A DNA stretch of 64,000 bases. Source: Strix aluco. Lineage: Eukaryota > Chordata > Aves > Strigiformes > Strigidae. Every line of letters starts with the position of its first letter. Positions within the stretch are counted from its first letter, which is position 1. Under the pieces are notes generated by a model. That model was given only the letters and a program-made list of their open reading frames with translations, had not been told where the DNA came from and did no database searches. Of the stretch, positions 45,101-57,253 are shown piece by piece. Position numbers and translations under genes: made by a program. The stretch lies in contig NC_133933.1 in assembly GCF_031877795.1 (NCBI RefSeq), positions 22,100,029-22,164,028 of the forward strand, written 5' to 3'.

Positions 45101-48100
45101 TAGACATGGAAATGATGAAAATGTGATTATTTTTACATTTGAAAGTAGCTTTTGAATGAGTATAACAACAACAAAACACACAGAGTAGAAAACGAAATAC
45201 CTGCTGTGCGTTGCATATTGCGTAATTTTCCACAGCCCAGGGTGCAGTGACTGTGGCCATGCCATGCTGGAGGGCCAGGCTGAAGGAGTTAGTTCTCCTC
45301 TTTTCCTAATCTTTCCTGAATGTGGTGCTTTCTGTAGGGCTGGTACGGATTTACACCCATCTAACCGAGAGGGGCTCCAAGCTCACGCTGCCTAGCTAAG
45401 CAATTTACTGTGCAGAGATGTGATCAAATCCTGCAGCAAAGGGGGTGGAAACTTTATCAGTTTCCAGCAGATGCGTTCTTTGCTTGTGCGTTGTGCAAAG
45501 CTTTAGGGATGATTCTCGTGCAGCAGTCACTAGCAGGCAGGGAGGGACCGGGAGCACTTTGCAGTTCAGAGGGTGTCCCTGCCTGAAGGTCTGGGTGCTC
45601 CTGAGGTCCCTCGGGTCCTTGTGGCTGCAGCACCCGGGGATCTGCCTGCCAGCCCTACAGGCAAAAGATATTCCTTGCATCTCACGCTCAAGATTTCTTC
45701 AGAGAAGTGGTTGCTATGCAGCCTTGTTTATTCCTGGTATGTGACACTGTGTGCTTGCTGAGCTTGTACACCTGGAAGGGGGAACCTGTTGTCCTCCTGG
45801 AGAAGGGGTCTGGCTTGACAAATGGCTGTCCCTGCTTCCAGTTTTGGAAACACAGGGTCTGGAGCAGAAGAAATCCTCACTGCCCTGTGGGAGGCAACCC
45901 ACAGCGGAGCTTTACAGCTCCTGGGGAGATTACAAGCTTAACAACGTGGAGCTAGATTTCCAAAGTGAAGAACACGCGTGTTTGTGAAGGAGGTTGGTGG
46001 ATAGCCTGTCTCGTGTGCTGTTGCTTTCTCAGCAAGGTGGTGCTCTGGCAGGGGCTGGCAGGAGCCAGGAGAGGGGTTGCTTTTACTGTGCTCTGGTGGA
46101 GGTTGCTTGGTGCAAGCGTCCTCTCTCAGAAGGCAATAAAATCTGGGAGAAAGATTTGATGATTTTTCCTTTTATTTTTCTCTGTTCAAAAAGTTGTTTT
46201 GAAAAGTCTTAAAGCCACACAAGGGAAGCTTCTGCTGGGTGACTCCAGCTGTGTACCAGACATCTTGGATGTCATTTAAAAGAGACACAGTCCTGGGAGG
46301 TGTGGAAGAAGAGCAATGATTGGGGTGGTGGATGGAAGGAGGGGAGAGGAGGACAGGCAGGAGCTGCAGAACAGACGGGGTGGTTTGTTGACAGGGGAGC
46401 TCCTCTTCATAAGAAGAGTGAGAGCCTCTGTCATGCCAGAATGAGAGCTCCCACCCTGGCTCAGCTGCTGCCCTCAGGCTGCCTTTGCTGCTGTGTGTGG
46501 GCCAACAGGCAAGTCTGTGCTCAGCTCCTGCTCAAACTTTCCTTGCTCTGACTGGGGCCAAAAAGCAAAAAGTACACCTTTGGTCCTTCCTGGGCTCACA
46601 CTGTTATTTTCCAGGTACAATCTAGGAAGGTCAAACTCAAATCACCGTTCTGAATTGTCCCCTGCCGAGGTTTAGGTCAATGTTATATGGCTCCTAGGGG
46701 TGATGGTTCACCACTGCAGGATGGTAATCAAGTCTGCTCTTGTCAATGGCTTAAATTGCTATGTTTCGCTAAGTTTGACATTGACACCTCACTCCAAAGG
46801 ATGTGGGGGACAAGTGGAATAATTCTACTCCAAGCAAAGAGAGGAGAAGTGAACTCCAGTGAGCTCACAGGCTCTCTGATACGTAAATGTCTAGTCGCAA
46901 AGCAATACCACTCTGATGAACATACTTGCCTGCAGGTTAGCCTCTGTTTTCAAAGGGGTTTATTACTAAAAGTATGAATCTCTGAAAACTGGATCTGGGG
47001 AGTATGAGGAGGGAAGATCCACAGTCTAACGCATCTTGAATTTCTTTTGGGTTGTGGAGATGCTGACCTGCCACAGCAGCAGAGGGAGGACAAACCGAAC
47101 TCTCTGAAGGGCTGAGATACAGGGACTCTGCTCATTATCAGGGGTGTTTGCTGGTTACTTTGTCCTGTTTCTCTCCTTCTTTCTGGAGAGAATGCCTTTG
47201 CTTCACTTCTTTTCATTCCCTTTCTTCCTGGTAATATCCATGCTCCCTCACCCCTAACAATTCAGCAAGCTGGGGCTCTGCTGCAGAGACCACTGCTGTA
47301 ATGACAATGGTAACCACGTGTATTTGTGTAATATCTGTCATGCCAGGGCCTTTGAGAGCTTTGCAAAGCTTCTAAGCATCATCTGCATTTTTCAGTTGGA
47401 GATACTGACCTGTAAGAAACTAAAGTTGACTTATTCAAAATCTGTGGCCTGCAGAGGTCACGTTTATATGCTCCCAACTTTTTTCTGGCCTTAAGATTTA
47501 TATTTCTGGCCTTAAGATTTATATTTCTATTTCTCTGCAGACCAGGCAACGAATCAGCAGCAGAGCTAGCCCTGCTTCTGCAGTCTTCCACTTTTCATGC
47601 TGCTCTTTGGCTATGTTCACTTTTGGATGTTGGAAGTGATGGCAGTGGGGCAACGTGGTGTTTTCTGTCAGGTCAGTGAGCCAAATTGTTGCAAGGTTTT
47701 GTCAGCCAGCTCTACTGTGCTGTGTGTCCAAATCTGGCAGCTCTTTTTTGTACCCCTCCCTGTAAGCATTGCAGTTTGTTGCAGAGACAGTGTGTTACTC
47801 CTTTACCTCTTACTGGCACCTGGCTCACCCAAGGTAGATGCTGCCAGCTGGTAGGTATTAGAAAATAGGTGTTTGTCCACCTTGACTGAAGATCCTGCAC
47901 GGGGCCCTCCGTGCACTACAGTGTGGGGCTCTGAGCAACAGGTCAGATGCAAGACAGCCCCTGTGTTTAGCAGGCATCAGCATGTGGACACTTGGGCACT
48001 CTAAGGATTTAAATGCCTGTGGAATTAGATGATATAATATGGGAATTTATGGGAATAAATTCAGAGCAGTGGTAACTGTTGTATTTCAAGGTTAATACAG

Positions 48101-51100
48101 CACTAAGAATAGTACAGGGACTTTAGTGGAATAGATGTAAGAGTAATAAAATGGATAATTAAACTGGTCTCGTTAGAGGATATGCTCCTGCTTTTGCATA
48201 TCAGCCCTGCACCTTATGCTCCCAGTGCTTGTTACTCATAATGAAAAATTTCAATACAAAACTCAGATCTTATGTTGCAGCTGAACAAAATTACTTCAGA
48301 TCATTGAGGATTTCCCTGCCTGATGATTACACAGGGACAGGACAAGAGCCCTTAGGATGCTCACTTGGAGTTACCTTGGATTTATGCAGCTGTTTGTGGA
48401 AAGTTGCTGTAGTCAGAGTGCTTGGAGTTGGTTTGTGCCTTTATGAAAGGTGTGTGGAACAGTATGCAAGGCCCTACCAGGAGAAAACTACTGGCCAGGG
48501 AATGTATTTTTGTAGCCCTCTGGGATAGCTTCACACAGAACTATGGGGTCCCTCTCCCCAAGGCAGCTGAGAGGAAGGCACTGAGGGAGAGAAGCCTGCT
48601 ATTTCTAAGGAAGTGCTTTTACAAGAAAATGACGTGAGCCAACAAGCATCTGGCCTAACATTCTAAGACATGGGCCACTGGTTGGACTTAATTTGAGGAT
48701 GTATTAGTTCAAGGTGCTGATTGTGACTGCTTCTGTACCCAAACTTTAAATGTCAGGCATCTAGAGCCTTTCCTAGAGTCCTTCATGGCAGAAGTCCTAT
48801 GTGCCCTGAAGACTTGCTCTCAGAAGCAGCAGCTGATTGTTGCGTGCTTTCTCTAGTGCTAGCCCCTGCAGTTTTACTGCTGTCAGCTAATTCATGTTCA
48901 TACAGCATTAGCACCCGGAGGCCCCTCAGGGTGAGGACATCTCCGCATGAGGTGCTCTACAATGCCCTGCATGGGCTCAGGATCTTGCAATTTCAGGGTC
49001 TTCTTCAAAGTGCCTCAATAAGGAGGGGAAACCTTCCAGCACTTTTTGTGAGGCTAGGTTATGCTCCAGGCAAAGGTGTGTCAGTGTACTTGGCTCCTTC
49101 TCATCTCATTGTGCCCGGCAGTCACAGGAGCCCACAGAGCAATCAATCACCCACCTTTGGGGAATAACCAGTCTTGGCCACAGCTCCAACGGAGAACGTT
49201 GCAGGGCTCAGTGGGAGCGAACTTGTGTACAGTACTCAAATAACCGTGGTGTCCAGCACAACACCTCATTAGAGCTGGAATGAGGGATTGTTCAAGTGCT
49301 TTTTGAAGGAGCTAATGAGGTTTGGCATTCAGATCAGCTTATTCCAAACTCTTGATTTGCTTCCCTGGGTTAGCTGCTGCTTGTGGTAACTCTTGTTTCA
49401 TGGTTGAGCGGCCCTGCTCTGCTGAGAAGCAGCCATTGCAGGAGCTTTTGATAGGGGCATTGAACTTTTAAGATCTTCCAAATGAAAGCTGAGGGCAGAA
49501 CTTGTAAAAAGAGCATCACATGGGTGATGCTTTTCATGTTACATCTTTTGTCTGTGCTCCTTGCCATGCACAGTAAACATTTGAGGAAGCAAGTTTACTG
49601 CTTCAGAAATTCCTCAAAACAGTAAATTCAACGGTAAGAGAAAACAGATTTTGGATGTGTAATCCCACTTGGATCATTGTGCAGAAAGATACAGGAGCAA
49701 TTCTTGTGAGCTGTGTGTCTAACCTAAGTGGCTTTGACACCAAGAACTTAGAAAAGTGGGGAGAGATGCAATTAGGAGCACAGGGATCTGCCTCGTGATT
49801 CTCTCACAGGCCTGGGGAAACTGCCCAGTTCCACTAGACGAGGGCTTTTTACTCTACATAAAAACTTCATGCTACAGATGCATTATGGTCCTGTAAGCTG
49901 AAATCCACTGGCCAAAAAACCCCCAAATGACCGTGATCACTCCAATTTCATTTTACCCTCACAACAAGCCTCTGGCTGGTGAGATATTGGGTTCAACATC
50001 CACAGCAGCTCCAGTCCTGACAGGTTCTGTAGGGTTGTTGGCATCAGCATGCTTCACGTGACGATACTGTATGTTTGCTGTGCTGGGATGCCACCAGAGA
50101 AATAGCGTGTTATTTGGGAAAGTAAGTAACGATAACATTAAATAATCTCTGTTTTCATTTACTGGGTGCTAGTGATCCAAAGAAGCTGAAAATCCCAGAG
50201 GATGCATTTCCTTTTGATTAACCCAGCAGAGGAATGACAAGGAGTACAGTTACTGTCTACTGAAACATCACGAGGGCCTAGAGCTGTTCAAATGCAGCTG
50301 GGTTTCATTTTTTTCCTCTTCAGAAACCATTTTCTAACACTTTTTTTTTCACTCAGCAGCGAACCACTGCCACTATTCACTCTACAGAGAATGGAACCAG
50401 CTTGTTTTCCATGTTCCTGTCAGCAGTGCCAAAAGATGAATCCTGCTCACTCAGCGCTTCCCCCAGGCTGCAGGCAAATGACTCTGCCATTATCGTTTCA
50501 GTCACAGTGGTGTTGGTGCAAGGGAGAAAGGGGTGACCCTACATAGCTGTACATTTGGGGGTTTTCACATCATGTAGCTGACCTGAATTAGGAACTATGC
50601 CCTGAATTTAGGCAATTAAGCCTTTGGGGGCCATGGAGGTGCCATAAGTAATGCCCTTTCTCATTATGCTTTATAGTGTGCTAGCATTTAGGTAGGACAG
50701 CCTGGCAGAGTAACAAAACTGAGACATGGAGAGCCTGGCTTTGTGTTACAGGGTAAGTCAGTGGCAGAGACAGCCTTCTAGCTACAGGATACACTCATTT
50801 CTGGTACTTACTGTTTTCTCTTGGGCATTTTTAATACCTTAAGAAATGGGGCATTCTCAGCTTCATTTAGGAGGTGATCTTAACCAGCCAAAATTGCCAC
50901 TGGCATATTTCTTAGATATTCATCCTATGCAATGAGACCAAAGAAAACATACCTTAATCCCTGCTTTATGCCCTAATCCCACTCACAATAAAACCTCCAA
51001 TCCTTGTTTTAAAGTACACAGTCCAAATAGATTTACATTTGTATTTTTTAGGCCATTTAGTGCCTGCCTTTCATTGAAAGTAATGGGAGCTATCTCTAAA

Positions 51101-52868
51101 AACCCTCTAAGCACCTTCATTCCTTGAGCTTAAGCTGTCTCTGTGAATTATCTAGACTAACAAAAAGGATGGAAGTCGGAAGTGGGTTAACTGTCTCAGC
51201 TAACTCCAGCCTTTCGGAAATCACTTGCTTTACTCCACATGAACGCTTTGACAGCTTTACTCCACATGAACGCTTTGACAGCTTTTGAGCGGAGTTAAAT
51301 ATCTTGAGCAGGGGGTGGAGCAGTACAGGGCCTTATGAACAATTTCTATTGACATTTTCTTGAGGATACCATTTTATCTGATTGTAAATTTGATTGGTAG
51401 TAGAGTATCTAAAGTCCTTGTACAGGCACTCTTTGTTATTTGTTTTAAGCTTACAGAACATATTAATAGGGACCTGCCTTTGCTTCTTCCATTGAGCACG
51501 GAGGAATTTTTCCTTCTGTAATAATTTAACTGAACTGTGTCTGTGATTGATCCTTCTGACTATATTTAGCTGATAGTTGTTCTGTTTGCAGAGCTCTAGA
51601 GGCACCTAAGAGTGGATTTTCAAAAGCAGTTCACATTGGCACCCTTCTGTACTCACTGACGTTTATAGGAATATTACTGCTGGCTTACCATCCTGACCTC
51701 TTATCCTAAGGTACGCTCTGGAAAATCCCCTTACTTCTCACTTAGACCGTAAGAAATGGGCTAATACGTTTAAGGAAGCTCAAGCCCTGTATGGTGACTG
51801 AAGTCTGTGTCAGAAGGTGAAAACAAATTTCTATAGAGTTTCGAAGTGAAAGCAACCAAACTGGTAAGGAAACAAACTGCAGGGACTGAAGCTGAAAAGT
51901 GTCACGTTTTGCTATAGCCCTAACCTGAAGGGCTAAGCATAAACCTCCTTTACCCTCATATGCCCTGCGAACTATAACGCTGTCTACATCTCCACTAGTC
52001 CTGTGGGATGTGCATTTGCTGATGTGAGCATGGTGGATAGTTTCTGGGTAGCTGGCATCCCTAAATAAGGGTTATGCTGCAGCCTCAGGCTTTCTGAGGT
52101 GCTGCAAGTGCTATAGGTACCTCAGCAACACTATAAATGTAGGCAATTTATCTACAACAGCAGTTTTTTTCAACTGCTTTTCTCCCTCCTTTCCCAGTGG
52201 GTGGCAGATTTGAAGTATTTGGCTTGTGGTTTGAGTTGTGGCTCAGAATTACTCATGGATGTGTCATAAAATCTTATCTATCCCTTTCTACAGAAAAAAT
52301 CTTACAGACTGGTAGAAAGTGCTAGACATAGGGGTTACACCAACCAGTTTCCAGTATTGTTAGCCCAGTGCCCCCCCCCCCCTTAAATCCCTGTACATTT
52401 GTATTAAAAATGAGCAAACTATTATATCCCTCATTTTTTCAGTTGTTGTTGGAGCAAGTCCAGAGTGGCGTTACAGCTCTTTGTTGTCAAATATGTGAAA
52501 CGATGCTCCTGCTGCAGCGGCAGCGCTGAGTTCAGCGGGAACCACTCCAGTGTGCTGCGCTGGGCCCAACGGCAGCGGCCACGGTGAGAGACGTGCCTCT
52601 ACTGCCGTGCTCATACAGCCATGGGGAGAGCAGCTGCTGGGGTGGAGTTATGTTTCCCCCATTATGTCAACAGCGATCTTCCTCCGGCATTTGGAATTTA
52701 TGGCCATGGTTTTGACAGAATGCTGAAAACGCATAGCTTGAATGTATTTTTATGTTGTTTTAACACCACCTGACTTGAGCAGTTTCGTACACAGGAACCT
52801 CAGTAGGCAGGGTAATGCCAGGGATTGGTGGCTGTGACTTGCACTAGCTGTGTTATTTTTCCATGTAG
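33168..52868. other. 19.7 kb without a recognised gene
   Basis: Long anonymous stretch. Seen here: poly-T runs near 36627 and 40633, a 21-bp tandem duplication at 47482-47523, and a 27-bp perfect tandem duplication at 51227-51280. A GC-richer patch at about 52500-52600 ends in a donor-like CACG|GTGAGA at 52583 and may be the untranslated first exon of TOGARAM2. No CR1 3' ends, RNA genes or supported coding exons were found. Confidence 0.5.
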
Positions 52869-53004
52869 GCTCTCGATGCTGCAGAGGAACCCACCAGCAG
52901 CTGTATCAGGCCCAGCGACCAGCAGCACATCGAGCAGACTCTCCTCTGCAGAGAGCCCAATGCCCCCCCCCCCACCATGGCAACGCAAGATGATTTTGCA
53001 GCAG
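52869..53004 (+). CDS. TOGARAM2: TOGARAM2 first coding exon (ATG at 52977)
   Basis: The acceptor TTTTTCCATGTAG precedes 52869 and the donor GCAG|GTAAAG follows 53004. The frame is open across the exon. An ATG at 52977 lies in an ideal initiation context (CCACCATGG), so the protein probably starts MATQDDFAA, with 52869-52976 untranslated. The upstream part is also open, so a start in an earlier exon cannot be excluded. A run of eleven or more C just before the ATG is prone to sequencing error, but it would be non-coding in this model. The exon ends with one base of a split codon, which fits the exon at 55425. Confidence 0.65.
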
Positions 53005-53901
53005 GTAAAGGACTGCAGCAGACTGGAGACTTCTTCAGCCAGGGCTTGTTGCAATCCTGTTCCTGCAGCCTTGTCCTGGAGGATGTTCGCCTGCAGCAGC
53101 AGTGACAGTGCCCAGGAATGCTGCTCAGCTCAGGGAGGCAGAGCGTGTACAAAAGCTGCATTCAAAGCGCTGATCATGAGAGCCTGGAGATGCTGGCCAG
53201 TGCAGCAACTATTCTTCATGCTGTACAAGTGAGGGCCCAGCCTTAGGGGCTGGGTAATGGGCAAGATATTGGCCAGGACAAGGGGCAGGGAAACAAGCTG
53301 TGTACAATTTTGAATTTTCAGGAACGGCCAAGATCAGAAATTTTTTGAGGCAGGCCCTGTTTATGTTGGGGTTGTGTGTCTCTGCAGTGAAGAAAGCACA
53401 GAATAAACCCCTGTAACAGTGACGCAGAACAAAGGAGAATGGTTGGATGGACAATCTGATCCTACATATAGAGTAATCAAATTAGCCCACTGAATATTTG
53501 GGACATCTAATGCAGAGGGCAAACCTTTTAGTTATAACACCTGGTGATTAACTGTGTCCTCATACTTTCTGTGTTGTGAAGGGAAATAAGAAAACCAACA
53601 AAACCCAACTCAAAATTGAGTGGAAATTAAAGAAACAAAGGACTTTCAAACTAGCTTTTGAAAACATCTACTTACTAGACATTGTCAAATTCTAGAGACC
53701 ATGGTGTGTTGCCTACCCTTTAAAAGGAGAGGGAAGGAATCCCGTAGCCATGGATGCGCAACTGCCAGACATGTGCAAATTTATAGAATGTTCAGCTGTC
53801 TATCATAGTGCTGGAATGCAAGCGCATCACAAAGCAGAATAGCATGAGGGCAAACAGATCGCTGTGGACGCCAGGACTGCAGGTCGCTACTTGGTATGTC
53901 T

Positions 53902-54506
53902 TGTAGTTTAACCCCAGCTGGCAACTAAGCTCCACACAGCCGCTCGCTCACTCCCTCCTGGTGGGATGGGGAGGGAATCGGAAGGGTAAAAGTAAGAAAA
54001 CTTGTGGGTTGAGATAAAGACAGTTTACTAGGTAAAGCAAAAGCCGCTCATGCAAGCAAAGCAAAGCAAGGAATTCATTCACTGGTTCCCATTGACAGGC
54101 AGGTGCTCAGCCATCTCCAGCAAAGCAGGGCTCCATCATGCGTAACGGTGACTTGAGAAGACAAAACACCATCACTCTGAACATCCCCCTCTTTCTTATT
54201 TTTGCCCTAGTTTATATGCTGAGCGTGATGCCATATGGTGTGGGATATTCCTGTGGTCAGTTGGGGTCAGCTGTGCCAGCTGTGTCCCCTCCAAACTTTT
54301 TGTGCGCTCCCAGCCTTGTGCTCTTCTTGTGCTCACTGGTGGGGTGGGGTGAGAAGCAGAAAAGGCCTTGACTCTGTGTAAGCACTGCTCAGCAATAGCG
54401 AAAACATCCCTGAATTATCAACACAGGTTTCAGCACAAAACCAAAACACAGCCCCATACTAGCTACTATAAAAAAAATTAATTCTATCCCAGCCAAAACC
54501 ATCACA
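53902..54506 (-). repeat. ERVL-like LTR, probably solitary
   Basis: On the + strand it begins TGTAGTTTAACCCCAGCTGG and ends CAGCCAAAACCATCACA. Both ends are familiar from avian ERVL-type LTRs, and the transcription sense is minus (TGTGATGGTTTTGGCTGGGA at its 5' end). Length is 605 bp. Internal retroviral genes are not seen on either side. A clear target-site duplication was not found with these exact ends. Confidence 0.82.
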
Positions 54507-54574
54507 GTGTGTTAGTCTTCTATGGAGAAGGGGTGTCTGTTTTTTCCTCTCCATATCAAATGCAAAATCAAACA

Positions 54575-55384
54575 CAAAAAGGAAACCTACAGAGGGTGGA
54601 AGCAAGGACAGGTAGCCTGGGAGGAATACAGAGGAACTGTCCAAGCAGCCAGGGATCAGGTTAGGAAGGCCAAAGCCCTGACAGAATTAAATCTGGCCAG
54701 AGACATCAAGGGCAACAAGAAAAGCTTCTATAAATACCTTGGTGATAAAAGGAAGACTAGGGAAAATGTGGGCCCTCTTTGGAAGGAAATGGGACACCTG
54801 GTTCCCATGGATACGGAGAGGGCAGAGGTACACAGCGACAGTTTTGCCTCAGTCTTCAGTGGCAAGGGCTGCCGCCACGCTGCCCAAGTCAAAAAAGGCA
54901 AATGTGGAGACTGGGAGAATGAATAACTGCCCACTGTAGGAGGAGATCAGGTTTGAGACCATCTAAGGAACCTGAAGGTGCACAGGTCCCTGGGATCTGA
55001 TGAGATGCATCTATGGGTCGTGAGGGAACTGTCAGATGAAGTGGCTAAGCCACAAAAGGGGGCCTACAGGGCAGATGGTGAGGGGTTTTTTATAAGGGAG
55101 TATAGTGATAGGACAAAGGGTGATGATTTTAAACTGAAAGAGGATAGATTTGAATTAGCTATGAGAAAAAATTCTTTACTGTGAGGGTGGTGAGACACTG
55201 GAACAGGTTGCCCAGAGAAGCTGTGGCTGCCCTCTCCCTGGCAGTGTTCAAGGCCAGGTTGGACGGGGCTTTGAGCAGCCTGGTCTAGTGGAAAGTGTCC
55301 CTGCCCATGGCAGGGCAGGGTTGGAACTGGGTGATCTTTAAGGTCCCTTCCAACCCAAACCATTCTATGACTCTACGATTCTGT
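54575..55384 (+). mobile_element. CR1 fragment with an internal deletion
   Basis: It starts in the ORF2 linker region ([20 protein letters not shown], then [20 protein letters not shown]). It runs with small lesions to about 55055 (RELSDEVAKP) and then jumps to the C-terminal end of ORF2 (SDRTKGDDFKLKEDRFELA, then VVRHWNRLPREAV). The whole catalytic palm is missing. The end is canonical: GGTCCCTTCCAACCCAAACC and an ATTCTATGACTCTACGATTC tail. It lies in the sense direction of the host gene. Confidence 0.9.
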
Positions 55385-55424
55385 ATTGCAAATTTGAGTA
55401 ATTTGTACTGTCCTTCTTTTAAAG

Positions 55425-55559
55425 CTAAGTACCACACCCCGGTTGCTGTCTACTGTGGGAGCATTCCCAAATTCAAACCCAGATACATAGCTCTGCGAGG
55501 CGGAAGCATTGATTCAAACTTGCAGTTTTGTGGCAGCAAGTGGACCACTGAAGAAGAAG
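55425..55559 (+). CDS. TOGARAM2: TOGARAM2 exon 2
   Basis: Acceptor CCTTCTTTTAAAG, donor GAAG|GTGAGG, 135 nt, entering and leaving in phase 1. The frame reads KYHTPVAVYCGSIPKFKPRY and then RGGSIDSNLQFCGSKWTTEE. It joins in frame to the exons on both sides. The sequence itself was not recognised, so the gene name rests on position (directly after WDR43, as in human), direction, and the linker-like character of the joined product. Confidence 0.72.
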
Positions 55560-56281
55560 GTGAGGATGGAAAGGGGTTGAATGTGCATAGGTGTCCTCAG
55601 CCAAATGAAAAAAAAAGCTGATTTCAGAGAGAAATGTTCATTGGAAGTCAGTCCTCATGTGCTGACTCTGTGTCAGAGTAGGTGGCTGACAGAGAGCTGC
55701 AGATGATCTTGCCCTCCTCCAGTGGTGTGCATGGCATCACATCTCTCTACTAGTTCATTATGCTTTCTCCTTTATCAACAGTAGCCAGATCACTGTGTAC
55801 AGTACAGAGACTGTGGCCCAACTGGCCGTGAATCAGGCATGGTAATGAGATGTGAGTTCTGTTTCTATTCTTGCTATTGATGTATGGTCTTACCGTAGCT
55901 AAATTCCCAGTTCTTCCTCTGCTTGCCCCTCAGATGCTGTAGAAATGCTGGCATGGTCTGCCTGCTTGCTGAGATGTCTTTATGCTTTCCAGAAATATCA
56001 GTAGCACTGAGTGGGTCTTTACTGGTAGTCTTCACAGAAGCCAAGTCCTGAAATGGGAATTTTTTTTTCCCTCTTACCAGTGGGGCCTTCAACCTCTCTC
56101 TCCTGGCTTGCTAACTCAATGCTGTTCAGAAGAATTAAACTGATGCTAGTTTTATGAAAAATAAAAATAAACTGATCTTCTGAATGATTAAAAAAGCCCT
56201 TGAATGCCTCGCTCATTAGATGGGTTGATTGTAAAGGTGTGAGGTCAGCTCTAACTCACTTCTCTTTTACCTGATCTACAG

Positions 56282-56566
56282 CTTCTTTTCAGTCCATATT
56301 AACAACCGAGATGAAAGAGAAGCCTAATTTATGGGATGGGGAACATCCGTACCCAAGGGCCATTCCTTCCCTGGATGGCTGGATGAAGGCTAGTTTGGAC
56401 ATCCTCAGTACTGGGGATGGTGGTGATCTCTCCCACCATTCTCACCGACCCTTGACCCAGCAACTCCAAGAGAGGGAGGTGAGCAGTGCTGCCCGAAAAA
56501 CTGTTCAGATCAAGGACAAGCTGAAGATGAGGAGGATGTCTGAGGATCTCTTAGCCTCACATAGAG
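56282..56566 (+). CDS. TOGARAM2: TOGARAM2 exon 3
   Basis: Acceptor CTGATCTACAG, donor AGAG|GTAAGG, 285 nt, phase 1 to phase 1. It encodes a hydrophilic segment with KPNLWDGEHPYPRAIPSLDG and the basic patch ARKTVQIKDKLKMRRMSEDL. The composition suits the long disordered N-terminal region that precedes the TOG domains in this family. It is open over its full length with good splice sites. Confidence 0.75.
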
Positions 56567-57017
56567 GTAAGGCGGGAGCCTGCCCACTCTCTTGTGGGAA
56601 GAAGGGTCTTTTCCCAGCCTAGAGAGCTAGCTGCCATTCCCACTGAACAGTTCTCCCCTGCATGTGCCCCCCTGAAATAACCTGCCCTGCTCTCAGTTCC
56701 CTGTGTAGCCCTCCTGTTGCTGTAGGAGTGCATAACTGGGGGGCAGGGAGAGGAGTGGGAGGTTGTGTGTGCAGGTGACATTCAGGGTAAGCACAGGTCC
56801 GTGGGCTCCCTGTTGTCTAACAGGTGTTTCTCTGATGGCTCTGTGGAAGTGGGTAAGTGTTGTCCACTGGCCTGCTTCAAGTGGCTGCCAGCATGAGCAT
56901 GTTTCCCTGTGCAGTTATTTAGAAGTTTCCAGGAAATCTGTCCAATGAAATATCTAGCGGTGAGTGCTTTAGGTTTGCAGTGCTGTTTCTATTACACTTT
57001 GTGTCTCTACTTTGCAG

Positions 57018-57253
57018 GCCTGACTAACGGCAGTGACCCTGGGGGGGTTCCCCTGAAGCCACTAGTTTCCATGTCAGCTTCCCAGAGGTTCCTGGCAACC
57101 TCCAAGCCCCTGCCTCCCATCCAGAACAGCCTTCCTCCCTCTGAGCTCAGCAGTATGAGCAACGGAGAGCAGGAGCATGGGGAAAATGGCACAGGCTGTG
57201 ACGACAGTGATGGGGATAACAAGAAGCTGACGTCGGAGGCAAAAGGAGCTCAA
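57018..57253 (+). CDS. TOGARAM2: TOGARAM2 exon 4
   Basis: Acceptor CTACTTTGCAG, donor TCAA|GTAAGG, 236 nt, phase 1 in, phase 0 out. Serine- and proline-rich product (LATSKPLPPIQNSLPPSELS) ending in an acidic run (CDDSDGDNKKL). No folded domain is evident. It fits its neighbours in phase and belongs to the same low-complexity N-terminal region. Confidence 0.75.

Larger units (their letters stand above)
53005..55424 (+). other. TOGARAM2 first coding intron with two retroelements
   Basis: Bounded by GT at 53005 and AG at 55423-55424. It carries an ERVL-like LTR (53902-54506) and an internally deleted CR1 (about 54575-55384), whose 3' end lies only about 40 bases from the acceptor. The remainder is anonymous. 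Confidence 0.7.
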
